DNA of 14,819 nucleotides from Candidatus Hydrogenedentota bacterium. Its GTDB lineage: Bacteria; Hydrogenedentota; Hydrogenedentia; Hydrogenedentiales; CAITNO01. The notes below the pieces were generated by a model. That model was not told where the DNA came from. It did no database searches and was given only the letters and a program-made list of their open reading frames with translations. The translations under genes and the position numbers were made by a program. Positions 7,069 through 14,625 of the stretch are shown one piece after another (position 1 is the first letter of the stretch; each line of letters starts with the position of its first letter). Location of the stretch: assembly GCA_903922535.1 (NCBI GenBank), contig CAIXUF010001093.1, forward strand, positions 1 to 14,819, read 5' to 3'.

Positions 7069-8451
7069 ATGAGTCAAATGAACCAAACGGCGGGTGTTGC
7101 CAAGCCATCAACCCTGTATGCCTTCGGAGTGGCCTTCGTGGCCTCGGTGGGCGGATTCCTGTTCGGATACGACTTGGCCATTGTCTGTGGCGCGAATCTC
7201 TATCTGAAGGAAGTGTTTCATCTGTCGGACGCGGCGTTTGGCTTCGCCACGGGCAGCGCCGCGCTGGGCTGCATCGCCGGTCCCTTTCTGGGCGCCTGGA
7301 TGTGCGATGCGCTGGGCCGCAACCGGACGATGATGGTGGCGTGCGCGCTGCTGGGGGTTGGCGCCATTTTCACAGCCATCCCCAAAGACATCTTCATGTT
7401 CAACGTGTTCCGCATTGTGGGCGGCGTGGGCGTGGGGCTCTGTTCGGTGGCGTCGCCGATGTACATCTCGGAAGTTGCGCCGCCCCGGATGCGCGGCGGG
7501 TTGGGGGTGATGTATCAGCTCGCGATTGTGGTGGGAAGCATCGCCGCGCCGTTCATCTCGTACATCATTATCAAGTTGACCGCGCACGACGTCTGCTGGC
7601 GTTGGATGTTTGGTTCGGAAGTGCTGCCGGTGGTGCTCTTCCTGGGTTTGCTCTTGTTGCTGCCCGAGAGCCCGCGCTGGCTGGCCGGACGGGGGCGCAA
7701 CGCCGAGGCGCTGGCGGTGCTCGCCCGTGTTGACGGCGACGATTTCGCCCGCGAGGAGATGAAACAAATCGAGGAGTCGCTTCGCGAGGAGGATGGCAGT
7801 TTCGCCGAACTGTTTGCGCCCGGCACCCGCCGTGTCTTCGCCATTGGACTGTTGCTGGCGTTCTTCAACAATTGGACGGGCTGGAGCGTGATGGGCGGCT
7901 ATATCCCCATGCTTTTCGAGGCGTCGGGACTGAACGATCGCGCCGCGGCATTTATGCAGTTCGCGGTCACCTACGGGTTCATGGGCGCGGTGACGCTCGC
8001 AGCCTGCTGGACCGTGGACCGCGTGGGGCGGCGTCCGCTGTGGCTGGTGGCGTCGGTGATGATGTGCGCCATTACCGCCATGACCGCCGCCGTGTTCCAT
8101 TTCCATCTGGGCGGCTGGCCGGTGCTCATTGTTATTATTCTTTGCACGGTTCCCCACGGCCTCGCGCTGGGGCCGTTGCCGTGGCTGATGATGTCCGAGA
8201 TCTTCCCGACCAAGCTTCGCGGACGCGCCGTATCCCTGACGACGGCGTTTCTTTGGCTGACGATTTACAGCGGCGCCCAATTGTTCCCGATCATCACCAG
8301 CTATTCAAAAAGGCTGACCGGTTCCGTTGGCGCCGCGTTTCTTTTGTTTTCAGTGGTGTGCATCTTCTCGTTTCTGTTCGGGCTGTTCATGCTGCCCGAG
8401 ACCAAGGGGCGGGTGCTCGAGGAAATTGCCGCCTCGTGGAAGAAGAAATGA
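7069..8451 (+). CDS. MFS sugar porter with altered sugar-binding motif
   Basis: A 460-residue inner-membrane major facilitator of the sugar-porter (XylE/GLUT-like) family. The start at 7069 is fixed by AGGAGGG seven bases upstream. Signatures are GGFLFGYD (28-35), DALGRN (80-85), PESPRWL (199-205), DRVGRR (317-322), the helix-10 W372-containing GPLPWLMMSEIFP (368-380) and PETKGR (443-448). Twelve helices fit the length. The helix-7 sugar-contact motif QQxxGxN of the family is replaced by NNWTGWS (267-273), while Q150 on helix 5 is kept, which suggests a substrate other than xylose or glucose. It sits inside the catabolic run, 43 bp before the DUF6786-like gene, so it probably imports or exports a pathway compound. 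It is a second transport system distinct from the Na+ symporter. Confidence 0.9.
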   Translation: MSQMNQTAGVAKPSTLYAFGVAFVASVGGFLFGYDLAIVCGANLYLKEVFHLSDAAFGFATGSAALGCIAGPFLGAWMCDALGRNRTMMVACALLGVGAIFTAIPKDIFMFNVFRIVGGVGVGLCSVASPMYISEVAPPRMRGGLGVMYQLAIVVGSIAAPFISYIIIKLTAHDVCWRWMFGSEVLPVVLFLGLLLLLPESPRWLAGRGRNAEALAVLARVDGDDFAREEMKQIEESLREEDGSFAELFAPGTRRVFAIGLLLAFFNNWTGWSVMGGYIPMLFEASGLNDRAAAFMQFAVTYGFMGAVTLAACWTVDRVGRRPLWLVASVMMCAITAMTAAVFHFHLGGWPVLIVIILCTVPHGLALGPLPWLMMSEIFPTKLRGRAVSLTTAFLWLTIYSGAQLFPIITSYSKRLTGSVGAAFLLFSVVCIFSFLFGLFMLPETKGRVLEEIAASWKKK

Positions 8452-8494
8452 TGCGTCTTGGGATGCCGTTCGGCAAACACGGAGGTCTCTCCTG

Positions 8495-9664
8495 ATGCAA
8501 AGCCGCAGGGAGTTCTTGGACATGATGGCGAAAGGGACCGGTGCTGCCTGTCTTGCGGGACTTGCCCTTGGGGCGACGGCGGCGGACAATGCGGTGACGG
8601 CAGGCGCAGCGCCTGGCTTGGGCGGATTGCTGGCCGTGCTCGAAAAGGCGGGAAAGTCCGCGCAGGTGGTGACGAATCCGGATGGGACACGTGTCCTGCT
8701 GCTTCCCTACGGCGGGCGCGTGCTCGGCCTCTTTGCGCCCGGCAACGACGAGAATTTCTACTGGACCCATCCTGCGCTCAGCGCGGCGGACACGGCGGGC
8801 GTATTCTACAGCGGCAAGGATTGGCAGAACTCCGGGGGGGACCGCACCTGGCTCGCGCCCGAGGTGGACATCTTTCTCCCCAAATATCCCGACACAAAAA
8901 CGTACTGGCAGCCGCGTGAGCTGGACCCCGGCAACTATGAGGCCGTGCCGTCCAAGGACGGGGTGCAACTCGTGAACAGGCTGACGCTGCGCCTGTCGCG
9001 GTCTGGAAAAGAGATCTCGCTGCGCATCGCCAAGTCCGTCGGCCCCGCGCCCAATCCGTTGCGGTACGAAAAAGGCATCGACCTCGGCGCGCTGTCGTTC
9101 GCGGGATACACCCAGTTCACGACGCTGGAGATTCAGGGTGACCCGGCCCAGGAGGAGCCCTCTGTGGGTTTATGGAACCTGGTCCAGATGCCGCACGGGG
9201 GAGAGATGTTCATCCCCACATTCAGCCGGACGGAACCGAAGATCTGGTTTGGTGACATTTCGGCGGAGGATTTGAACGCGGGCGATCACTTGGTTCGGTA
9301 CAAGATGCGCGCAAAGGGTGAGCACAAAATAGGCGTCCGCGCGGTGGCCACCACGGGCCGGGTGGGCTATCTCTATGGAACAAACGACAAATGCGCCCTG
9401 ATTGTGCGCAACTACTCGGTGAATCCTTCCGGCGAATACGTTGACGCGCCTTGGAAGGACCCCGGTGACTTGGGCTATTCGACGCAGGCATGCAACGTCA
9501 ACAGCGCGCTTGGCGCGTTCAGCGAACTCGAGTACCACATTCCGGCCATCGGCGGAAAAACGGGCCTCATGCGCTGCGATGATGCGGCGCAGGTGTGGGC
9601 TTTCCGCGGGCCCGAAGACAAGGTGCGCGCTGTCGCGCGGTGCCTGCTGTCTCCGGATCTGTGA
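8495..9664 (+). CDS. Tat-exported DUF6786-like protein
   Basis: A 389-residue protein with a twin-arginine signal: SRREFL (3-8) followed by a hydrophobic, Ala/Gly-rich segment to about residue 30, so it is probably folded and cofactor- or metal-bound before export. The ATG at 8495 has GGAGG nine bases upstream. Downstream, the sequence is beta-rich with landmarks LLLPYGGRVLGLF (68-80), NFYWTHP (87-93) and GGDRTWLAPEVDIF (114-127), which I associate with the DUF6786 family. From memory that family has a mutarotase-like beta-sandwich appearance, but no catalytic residues are established. It lies between the MFS porter and the sugar-acid kinase, whose ATG follows its stop by one base, so the two are probably translationally coupled. 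A role in binding, epimerising or cleaving an extracellular sugar is possible. Family name moderately sure, function unknown. Confidence 0.7.
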   Translation: MQSRREFLDMMAKGTGAACLAGLALGATAADNAVTAGAAPGLGGLLAVLEKAGKSAQVVTNPDGTRVLLLPYGGRVLGLFAPGNDENFYWTHPALSAADTAGVFYSGKDWQNSGGDRTWLAPEVDIFLPKYPDTKTYWQPRELDPGNYEAVPSKDGVQLVNRLTLRLSRSGKEISLRIAKSVGPAPNPLRYEKGIDLGALSFAGYTQFTTLEIQGDPAQEEPSVGLWNLVQMPHGGEMFIPTFSRTEPKIWFGDISAEDLNAGDHLVRYKMRAKGEHKIGVRAVATTGRVGYLYGTNDKCALIVRNYSVNPSGEYVDAPWKDPGDLGYSTQACNVNSALGAFSELEYHIPAIGGKTGLMRCDDAAQVWAFRGPEDKVRAVARCLLSPDL

Positions 9665-9665
9665 C

Positions 9666-10691
9666 ATGGACGGCGGGAAAAAGGCGGTTGTAACTTTCGG
9701 CGAACTGCTGCTTCGTCTTGATCCGATCGGTATGGAACGTTTTGTCCAGGCAGATTCTTTCAAGGCGCGCTACACGGGGGCCGAAGCGAATGTGGCCGTG
9801 TGCCTGGCCGGTTTCGGCGTCGATGCACACGCGGTGTCAAAGGTGCCCGATCACGAAATCGGGCAGGCCTGCATAAACTACCTGCGCCGCTTCGGCGTGA
9901 ACACCGACCATATCGTTCGGGGCGGTGAGCGTCTCGGCGTGCTGTATGTGGAAACCGGCTGCTCGCAGCGGCCGTCCAAGGTGATCTATGATCGCGCCCA
10001 CAGCAGCATTCGGGGAGTGCGGCCCGGTGAATTCGATTGGGACAGAATTTTCGCAGGAAAGCACTGGTTCCATTTTTCCGGCACTGCGCCCGCGCTGGGC
10101 GGGAACGTGGTGGCGGTGCTGGAGGAGGCGCTGGACGCGGCGAAACGGCTGGGTCTCACGACAAGCTGCGACTGCAATTACCGCAGCAAGCTGTGGGGAC
10201 CGGAAGAGGCAGGCCGTGTTCTGTCACGCCTGCTGAATCGTGTGGATGTCTTTATTGGCGGCGTGGAAGACGCCCACAAACTGTTTGGCGTGGAGGTGCC
10301 GGAGCAGCTCCGGGAAGAGGAAAACGCCGGTGCGGAATACGCCGCGCGGCGGCTTTTGGAAGAGTTTGGATTCTCGTGGGTGGCCATGACGCTGCGGAGC
10401 GGCGATTCGGCCTCGGTCAACCGCTACGCGGGAATGGTGTGCAGCGCGCGGGGTTGCGCATTCAGCCGGGACTACGAGATTCAAATTGTGGACCGCGTGG
10501 GTGCCGGCGACGCGTTCACGGCGGGGCTGATATATCAGCTTCTGTCCGGCGCGGACGGGGCGCAGACGGCGGAGTTTGCCGCGGCGGCCGCATGCCTCAA
10601 GCACACCATACCGGGCGACTTCAATCTCGCGACGGTTGGAGAAGTCAAGCAACTCCTTGAAGACGGCCAGGCCGGCCGGGTGCAACGGTAG
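9666..10691 (+). CDS. kdgK: PfkB-family kinase, 2-dehydro-3-deoxygluconokinase-like
   Basis: A 341-residue cytoplasmic ribokinase-fold enzyme expected to transfer phosphate from ATP to a 2-keto-3-deoxy sugar acid (KDG to KDPG). PfkB signature 1 is seen at TGAEANVAVCLAGFG (37-51) and signature 2 at DRVGAGDAFTAGLIY (276-290), with catalytic base D282. The segment DCNYRSKLW (169-177) is typical of KDG kinases and supports this over ribo- or fructokinase. The ATG at 9666 lacks a good ribosome site but begins one base after the upstream stop, consistent with translational coupling. The aldolase that should use its product starts 13 bp downstream. Other 2-keto-3-deoxy acids cannot be excluded as substrate. 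Confidence 0.85.
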   Translation: MDGGKKAVVTFGELLLRLDPIGMERFVQADSFKARYTGAEANVAVCLAGFGVDAHAVSKVPDHEIGQACINYLRRFGVNTDHIVRGGERLGVLYVETGCSQRPSKVIYDRAHSSIRGVRPGEFDWDRIFAGKHWFHFSGTAPALGGNVVAVLEEALDAAKRLGLTTSCDCNYRSKLWGPEEAGRVLSRLLNRVDVFIGGVEDAHKLFGVEVPEQLREEENAGAEYAARRLLEEFGFSWVAMTLRSGDSASVNRYAGMVCSARGCAFSRDYEIQIVDRVGAGDAFTAGLIYQLLSGADGAQTAEFAAAAACLKHTIPGDFNLATVGEVKQLLEDGQAGRVQR

Positions 10692-10704
10692 GGAAAGTGG
10701 AATT

Positions 10705-11370
10705 ATGAACAAGGAAGTTAATCTCAAACGGCTCCACGACGAGTGGCTGGTCATGATTCTCCGCGGCGACACCGCACAGCAGACGGAGGACACCTTTGAG
10801 GCTTTGATCGAAGGCGGGGCAACGCTTCTCGAAGTGCCGTTCACCACGCCGGACGCGTGTGGGGTCATCCGCCATTTGCGCGAGCGGCACGGGGACCGGG
10901 TTGTGGTCGCCGCCGGAACAGTGACAACAGCGGAGCAGGCGCGCGCGGCCATCGCGAGCGGCGCGCAGGGCATCGTGTCCCCGAATGTTTACGCGCCCGT
11001 CGTTGAAGCGGCGGCCGAGGCGGGCGTCATCTCGGCGCCGGGCTGCCTTACCCCGAGCGAGGTTGCCGATGCGTTGCGCATGGGCGCGGATATCATCAAG
11101 CTCTTTCCGTGCGACATGGTGGGTCCCCGGTTCCTGTACTTTCTCCAAGGCCCCTTCCCCGGGGTGCGCGTCATGCCGGCGGGATGCATCCTTCTGGAAA
11201 ACATGGCGATCTACAACGAAGCGGGCGCCTTTGCGGGCGTTGTGGGCGTGACGACGGAAATGGGGCTTGCCCAGGCCGTTAGAGAACGGGATTTTAAGGC
11301 AATCAGCGAGGGTGCACGCCATTGGACATCCGCGGTGCGCGCCATGAAGTCCGGCGGGACAATCTTATGA
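10705..11370 (+). CDS. eda: KDPG-aldolase-family protein with altered phosphate pocket
   Basis: A 221-residue class I aldolase of the Eda/DgoA family, expected to cleave a 2-keto-3-deoxy-(6-phospho)aldonate to pyruvate and an aldehyde. Catalytic residues are present: E43 (LLEVPF), the Schiff-base lysine K132 (IIKLFPC) and R20 (MILRGD); AAGTVT (69-74) and SPNVY (92-96) are also family-like. Compared with E. coli Eda, the phosphate-contact positions differ: the LRT arginine is T47, the PTGG loop is PAGC (158-161), and the GGSWL segment is GVTTE. The gene overlaps the next by ATGA (11367-11370) and follows the kinase by 13 bp, so kinase and aldolase are surely co-expressed. The symbol is given for the family; the true substrate may be non-phosphorylated or different. 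Confidence 0.82.
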   Translation: MNKEVNLKRLHDEWLVMILRGDTAQQTEDTFEALIEGGATLLEVPFTTPDACGVIRHLRERHGDRVVVAAGTVTTAEQARAAIASGAQGIVSPNVYAPVVEAAAEAGVISAPGCLTPSEVADALRMGADIIKLFPCDMVGPRFLYFLQGPFPGVRVMPAGCILLENMAIYNEAGAFAGVVGVTTEMGLAQAVRERDFKAISEGARHWTSAVRAMKSGGTIL

Positions 11371-12539
11371 ACACGACTGAAACGGCCGATTTCCGCTGCC
11401 TTCCAATTTCGGAAATGGAGGCAGGGATTGCGCGTTTTGAAGCGCGCGTTCACGCGGCGCAGGCAGCCAATCCGCCCACAAAGAGCCGGGTGAAACGAGC
11501 CTTGCTCGGCAAGGGAACGGAGCGCTGTCCGGTGCGCCTCAAGCGGCTCTCTTTCGACATTATCCTGCGTTATGGAGATGCGCTCGCGGATCTCTTCTGT
11601 GAATATCCGGACGATGTCGTCGCGATGATTCCGTACGACATCACCGTGGGCTATCAGCCCCCGGAGAAATCGCCCCGTGTCAATCCCGTCGAGGCGCTGA
11701 TGCGCGACATGGAGTGGACCGACGAATGGGGCACGCGCTGGGGGCATGCCTTCGCGGGCGTGGGCGCCACGCCGGTGGACCACCCCATCAGGGACTGGGC
11801 AACGCTCGACGCCTATCTGCACGGGGGCATTCCCGATCCAAACGCGCCGGGCCGGCTGGATTCAATCCGCGACACGCTGGCCCTGCACGGCGCGGACAAG
11901 TACTGTTTCGGCATCATTCATTTGGCCCTGTTCGAGCGGTTCCATGCTCTGCGCGGCATGGAAAACACCTTCATGGATTTCTATGTCAACGAAAGTGAAT
12001 CGCGCCGGCTGCTGGATGCGCTCGAAGCGTACCTCATTGCCCTGATCCGGCGCTGGGGGGCGCTTGGCGCGGATGCGCTGTTCATGACGGATGACTGGGG
12101 TTCGCAGAACGGGTTGATGATCTCACCCGATCTCTGGCGTTCGCTGTTCAAGCCCTACTATGCGCGCATCTTCGCGGAGACGCACCGGCTGGACATGGAC
12201 GTCATTTTCCACAGTTGCGGCAATGTGACGCCCATTGTCGGCGACCTGATTGACATCGGGCTGGACATGCTCGATCCGGTTCAGCCCGGCGCGATGGATA
12301 TCGCGCACATAGCGCGCGAGTTCGGGGGCAAGGTCGCCTTTTGCGGCGCGGTGGACGTGCAGAACCTGCTGGCCTCGGGCTCGCCGCAGCAGGTGAAGGA
12401 TGAAGTCAGGCGTGTTACGGAGACACTTGGCAGGCCTTTTGGCGGTGCGCTGTTGCTTGGCCCGGCGAATGTGATGACCCCCGACATTCCGTTTGAGAAC
12501 CTCACCGCGCTTTTCCAGGCCGCGCACGAACAGGCATAG
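11367..12539 (+). CDS. Uroporphyrinogen-decarboxylase-fold protein (non-haem type)
   Basis: A 390-residue TIM-barrel protein of the UROD/corrinoid-methyltransferase superfamily. The ATG overlaps the aldolase stop (ATGA), so the start is secure. Landmarks are ADALFMTDDWGSQNGLMISP (235-254), FHSCGNV (281-287), FCGAVDVQ (325-332) and GPANVMTPDIPFENL (365-379). H282 and C284 match the HxC metal motif of MtaA/MtbA/CmuA methyltransferases, but the later zinc cysteine, usually in a GCG near the C-terminus, is replaced by GPANV. Haem biosynthesis is unlikely, given the catabolic neighbours and the lack of other haem genes here. Relatives of this kind recur in carbohydrate loci of PVC-type bacteria in my recollection, with unproven function. 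Demethylation of an O-methyl sugar acid, a carbon-carbon cleavage, or a decarboxylation are all open possibilities. Confidence 0.8.
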   Translation: MNTTETADFRCLPISEMEAGIARFEARVHAAQAANPPTKSRVKRALLGKGTERCPVRLKRLSFDIILRYGDALADLFCEYPDDVVAMIPYDITVGYQPPEKSPRVNPVEALMRDMEWTDEWGTRWGHAFAGVGATPVDHPIRDWATLDAYLHGGIPDPNAPGRLDSIRDTLALHGADKYCFGIIHLALFERFHALRGMENTFMDFYVNESESRRLLDALEAYLIALIRRWGALGADALFMTDDWGSQNGLMISPDLWRSLFKPYYARIFAETHRLDMDVIFHSCGNVTPIVGDLIDIGLDMLDPVQPGAMDIAHIAREFGGKVAFCGAVDVQNLLASGSPQQVKDEVRRVTETLGRPFGGALLLGPANVMTPDIPFENLTALFQAAHEQA

Positions 12540-12555
12540 GCACAGGAAACAAGAA

Positions 12556-13572
12556 ATGCTGGTCCCTGCAAATGAACTTAAAACGCTGGTAAGCACCATA
12601 TTCCAAAGCCGCGGTCTCAACGAACGCGACAGCGGAATCATGGCGGAATCATTGGTCCATGCAAACCTTCGGGGCACGGACTCGCACGGGGTGATGCGCA
12701 CGCCGCACTATATCGGGCGGGTGGACATGGGTTCCATTAACCCGCGTCCCGAAACCAAAAGCGAAAGGACTGGCCCGTCCACGGCCACCATGGACGGTGA
12801 TCACGGATTTGGGGCCGTCACGAACTGGGACGCCATGGGGCTGGCCATCGAAATGGCGAAGGAGTCCGGCGTCGCTTTCGTGGGTGTCAACCACAGCAAT
12901 CATTGCGGCGCGCTCTCCTTTTTCGCGCACCGTGCCATGGACGCGGGCCTCATCGGCATTGTTTTCACGCAAACCGACAAGGGCGTGGTGCCCTTTGGCG
13001 GCCGCCTGCCCTTCTGCGGCACCAATCCGATGTGCTTCGGAATTCCAACCGCGTCGGGCACGCCGGTCATGCTGGACATGGCAACAAGCACCGTGGCGGG
13101 CGGCCATATCTACAAGGCCCGCATGGAAAACAAGCCGATTCCGCCAACCTGGGCGCTGGATGTGGACGGACAACCGACATCCGACCCGCACAAGGCCGCC
13201 TATTGGACGCCCGCGGCTGGCGCAAAAGGCTACGGCATGGGCGTCATCATTGATATACTAACCGGCATCCTCTCCGGCGGCGCATTTGGCCCGAACATCC
13301 CCGTCATGTACGCCGACCTCGACAAGAGGCGCAATCTGTGCCATCTCGTGGCGGCGTTGGATTACCGGCGCTTCGCTGGTGGGGCCGGGTTCCGTGACCA
13401 AGTGGTCGCCATGGTGACCGCCCTGCACGCCGCCCCGGCGGCGGAAGGCTTCGATCAGGTGCGGGCACCCGGCGAACCGGAATATCTGTGTTCGCTGGAG
13501 CGGGCGAAAAACGGGATTCCCGTGGACGAGAAGGTTTTGGATGAACTGAATGCGCTGCTGCCAAAGGCATGA
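12556..13572 (+). CDS. Ldh/AllD-like NAD(P)-dependent 2-hydroxyacid dehydrogenase
   Basis: A 338-residue member of the malate/L-lactate dehydrogenase (Ldh_2) family, whose non-Rossmann NAD(P) enzymes include ureidoglycolate dehydrogenase AllD, YiaK and ComC. The ATG at 12556 has AGGAA seven bases upstream. DSHGV (42-46) carries the usual catalytic histidine, H44. Further blocks NHCGALSFFAHRA (115-127), GLIGIVFTQTDKGVVPFGG (131-149), TWALDVDGQPTSDP (198-211) and PAAGAKGYGMGVIIDILTG (219-237) resemble E. coli AllD as I recall it. No allantoin genes are nearby, so a sugar-derived 2-hydroxyacid is more likely. It starts 16 bp after the UroD-like gene, and its stop is 50 bp before dehydrogenase B. 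Members of this family normally oxidise the enantiomer opposite to that used by D-2-hydroxyacid dehydrogenases. Confidence 0.87.
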   Translation: MLVPANELKTLVSTIFQSRGLNERDSGIMAESLVHANLRGTDSHGVMRTPHYIGRVDMGSINPRPETKSERTGPSTATMDGDHGFGAVTNWDAMGLAIEMAKESGVAFVGVNHSNHCGALSFFAHRAMDAGLIGIVFTQTDKGVVPFGGRLPFCGTNPMCFGIPTASGTPVMLDMATSTVAGGHIYKARMENKPIPPTWALDVDGQPTSDPHKAAYWTPAAGAKGYGMGVIIDILTGILSGGAFGPNIPVMYADLDKRRNLCHLVAALDYRRFAGGAGFRDQVVAMVTALHAAPAAEGFDQVRAPGEPEYLCSLERAKNGIPVDEKVLDELNALLPKA

Positions 13573-13608
13573 CGCCGCAGGCAGCCGCGAAGAGAACGGG
13601 ACAAATTC

Positions 13609-13614
13609 AAGGAG
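13609..13614 (+). promoter_or_regulatory. Shine-Dalgarno site selecting a GTG start
   Basis: AAGGAG lies eight bases before the GTG at 13623 and supports it over the ATG at 13569, which overlaps the upstream stop (ATGA) but would add 18 residues with no counterpart in the family. The protein from the GTG begins directly with the expected first beta strand (KKVIITDHG). Confidence 0.7.
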
Positions 13615-13622
13615 ACTGTTTT

Positions 13623-14579
13623 GTGAAAAAAGTCATCATTACCGATCATGGTTTTCCGCACGTTGATCTTGAACGCCAAGCCATTGAGTCTGCGGGGTTT
13701 GCGTTTGAAGTCATCCAGCCCATCTGCAAGACCGAAGACGACATTATCCGCGCCTGCGGCGACGCGGACGCGCTGCTGGTGCAGTGGGCGCCCGTAACGC
13801 GGCGCGTGCTGGAGGCACTGCCGAAGGTGCGCTGCATCGTTCGCTACGGCGTCGGTGTGAACAATTTCGATCTGGATGCGGCAAAGGATCTGGGCGTCGT
13901 GGCCGCAAACGTGCCCGATTTCTGCCTCGAAGAGGTGGCCAACCACGCGATGGCCATGATTCTCTCTCTGGTCCGCCGCATTCCGCAGGACCACCATCAG
14001 ATCCTGCAAGGTGGCTGGGGAGTGAATCCCTTCCGGCCGATTTGCGCTCCGACCGAACTGACGCTGGGCCTGGTGAGTTTCGGCAAGATCGCAAGAAATC
14101 TGGCGCGCAAGGCGGCTGTTTTCGGTTTCACAATTGTTGCGTACGATCCCTTTGTGGACAAGGCGGTTCTTGCCGAGTATGGCGTGAAAGGAGTAACCTT
14201 TGACGAGTTGCTCGCATGCTCGGACGTGATTTCGCTGCATTGCCCGTTGATCCCGGCCACCACCCACCTTATGAACAGTGAAACCATAGGCAAAATGAAG
14301 CCGGGCGCGATCCTGGTCAACACCTCGCGCGGGCCGGTGGTTGAGGAGACTGCGCTGGTGGAGGCGCTGAAGTCGGGACATCTCAGCGGCGCAGGACTGG
14401 ACGTGTTCGAGGAGGAGCCGCTTCCTGCGGGAAGTGCGCTGCGCTCTTTCCCGAACATAATCCTGACCAGCCACGCGGCGTCCGTGTCGGAGAAGGCTGT
14501 CGAGATCCTGCAACGCAAGGCCGGTGAGGCCGCGCGCGATTTCCTAATCGGGAAAGACCCCGTGTCGCGGCTGGTCTGA
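13623..14579 (+). CDS. D-isomer-specific 2-hydroxyacid dehydrogenase B, altered Rossmann motif
   Basis: A 318-residue cytoplasmic NAD(P)-dependent dehydrogenase of the phosphoglycerate-dehydrogenase-like/CtBP-like group, starting with GTG. The catalytic trio is intact: R236 (NTSRG), E265 (DVFEEEP) and H284 (SHAASVSE). D175 (AYDP) favours NAD. The dinucleotide loop GxGxxG is SFGKIA (152-157), so only the central glycine remains. Such loops occur in some family members, so activity is not excluded, but cofactor binding may be changed. It shares RYGVG, NTSRGPVV and GLDVFE blocks with dehydrogenase A at 4910, so the locus holds two diverged paralogues. It lies between the AllD-like enzyme and the FAH-family gene, and probably works on the same metabolite as the former. 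Substrate unknown. Confidence 0.87.
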   Translation: MKKVIITDHGFPHVDLERQAIESAGFAFEVIQPICKTEDDIIRACGDADALLVQWAPVTRRVLEALPKVRCIVRYGVGVNNFDLDAAKDLGVVAANVPDFCLEEVANHAMAMILSLVRRIPQDHHQILQGGWGVNPFRPICAPTELTLGLVSFGKIARNLARKAAVFGFTIVAYDPFVDKAVLAEYGVKGVTFDELLACSDVISLHCPLIPATTHLMNSETIGKMKPGAILVNTSRGPVVEETALVEALKSGHLSGAGLDVFEEEPLPAGSALRSFPNIILTSHAASVSEKAVEILQRKAGEAARDFLIGKDPVSRLV

Positions 14580-14625
14580 AAAAGAACAGATTCAAACAGA
14601 ACTTTTGAGAAGAAGGAGACATTTC

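Noticed and set aside
7108..8280. Minus-strand open frame of 390 codons
   Set aside because: It mirrors the MFS gene in the opposite strand and is His/Arg/Gln-rich with no hydrophobic core or motif. It is a codon-bias shadow.
11367..12539. Haem-pathway HemE
   Set aside because: The protein has the HSCGN and FCGAVDVQ pattern of the methyltransferase-like branch and is locked into a sugar-acid operon. No other porphyrin genes are present.
13455..14513. Minus-strand open frame of 352 codons
   Set aside because: It is antisense to dehydrogenase B and the end of the Ldh-family gene, both of which are clear family members. No ribosome site or domain was seen.
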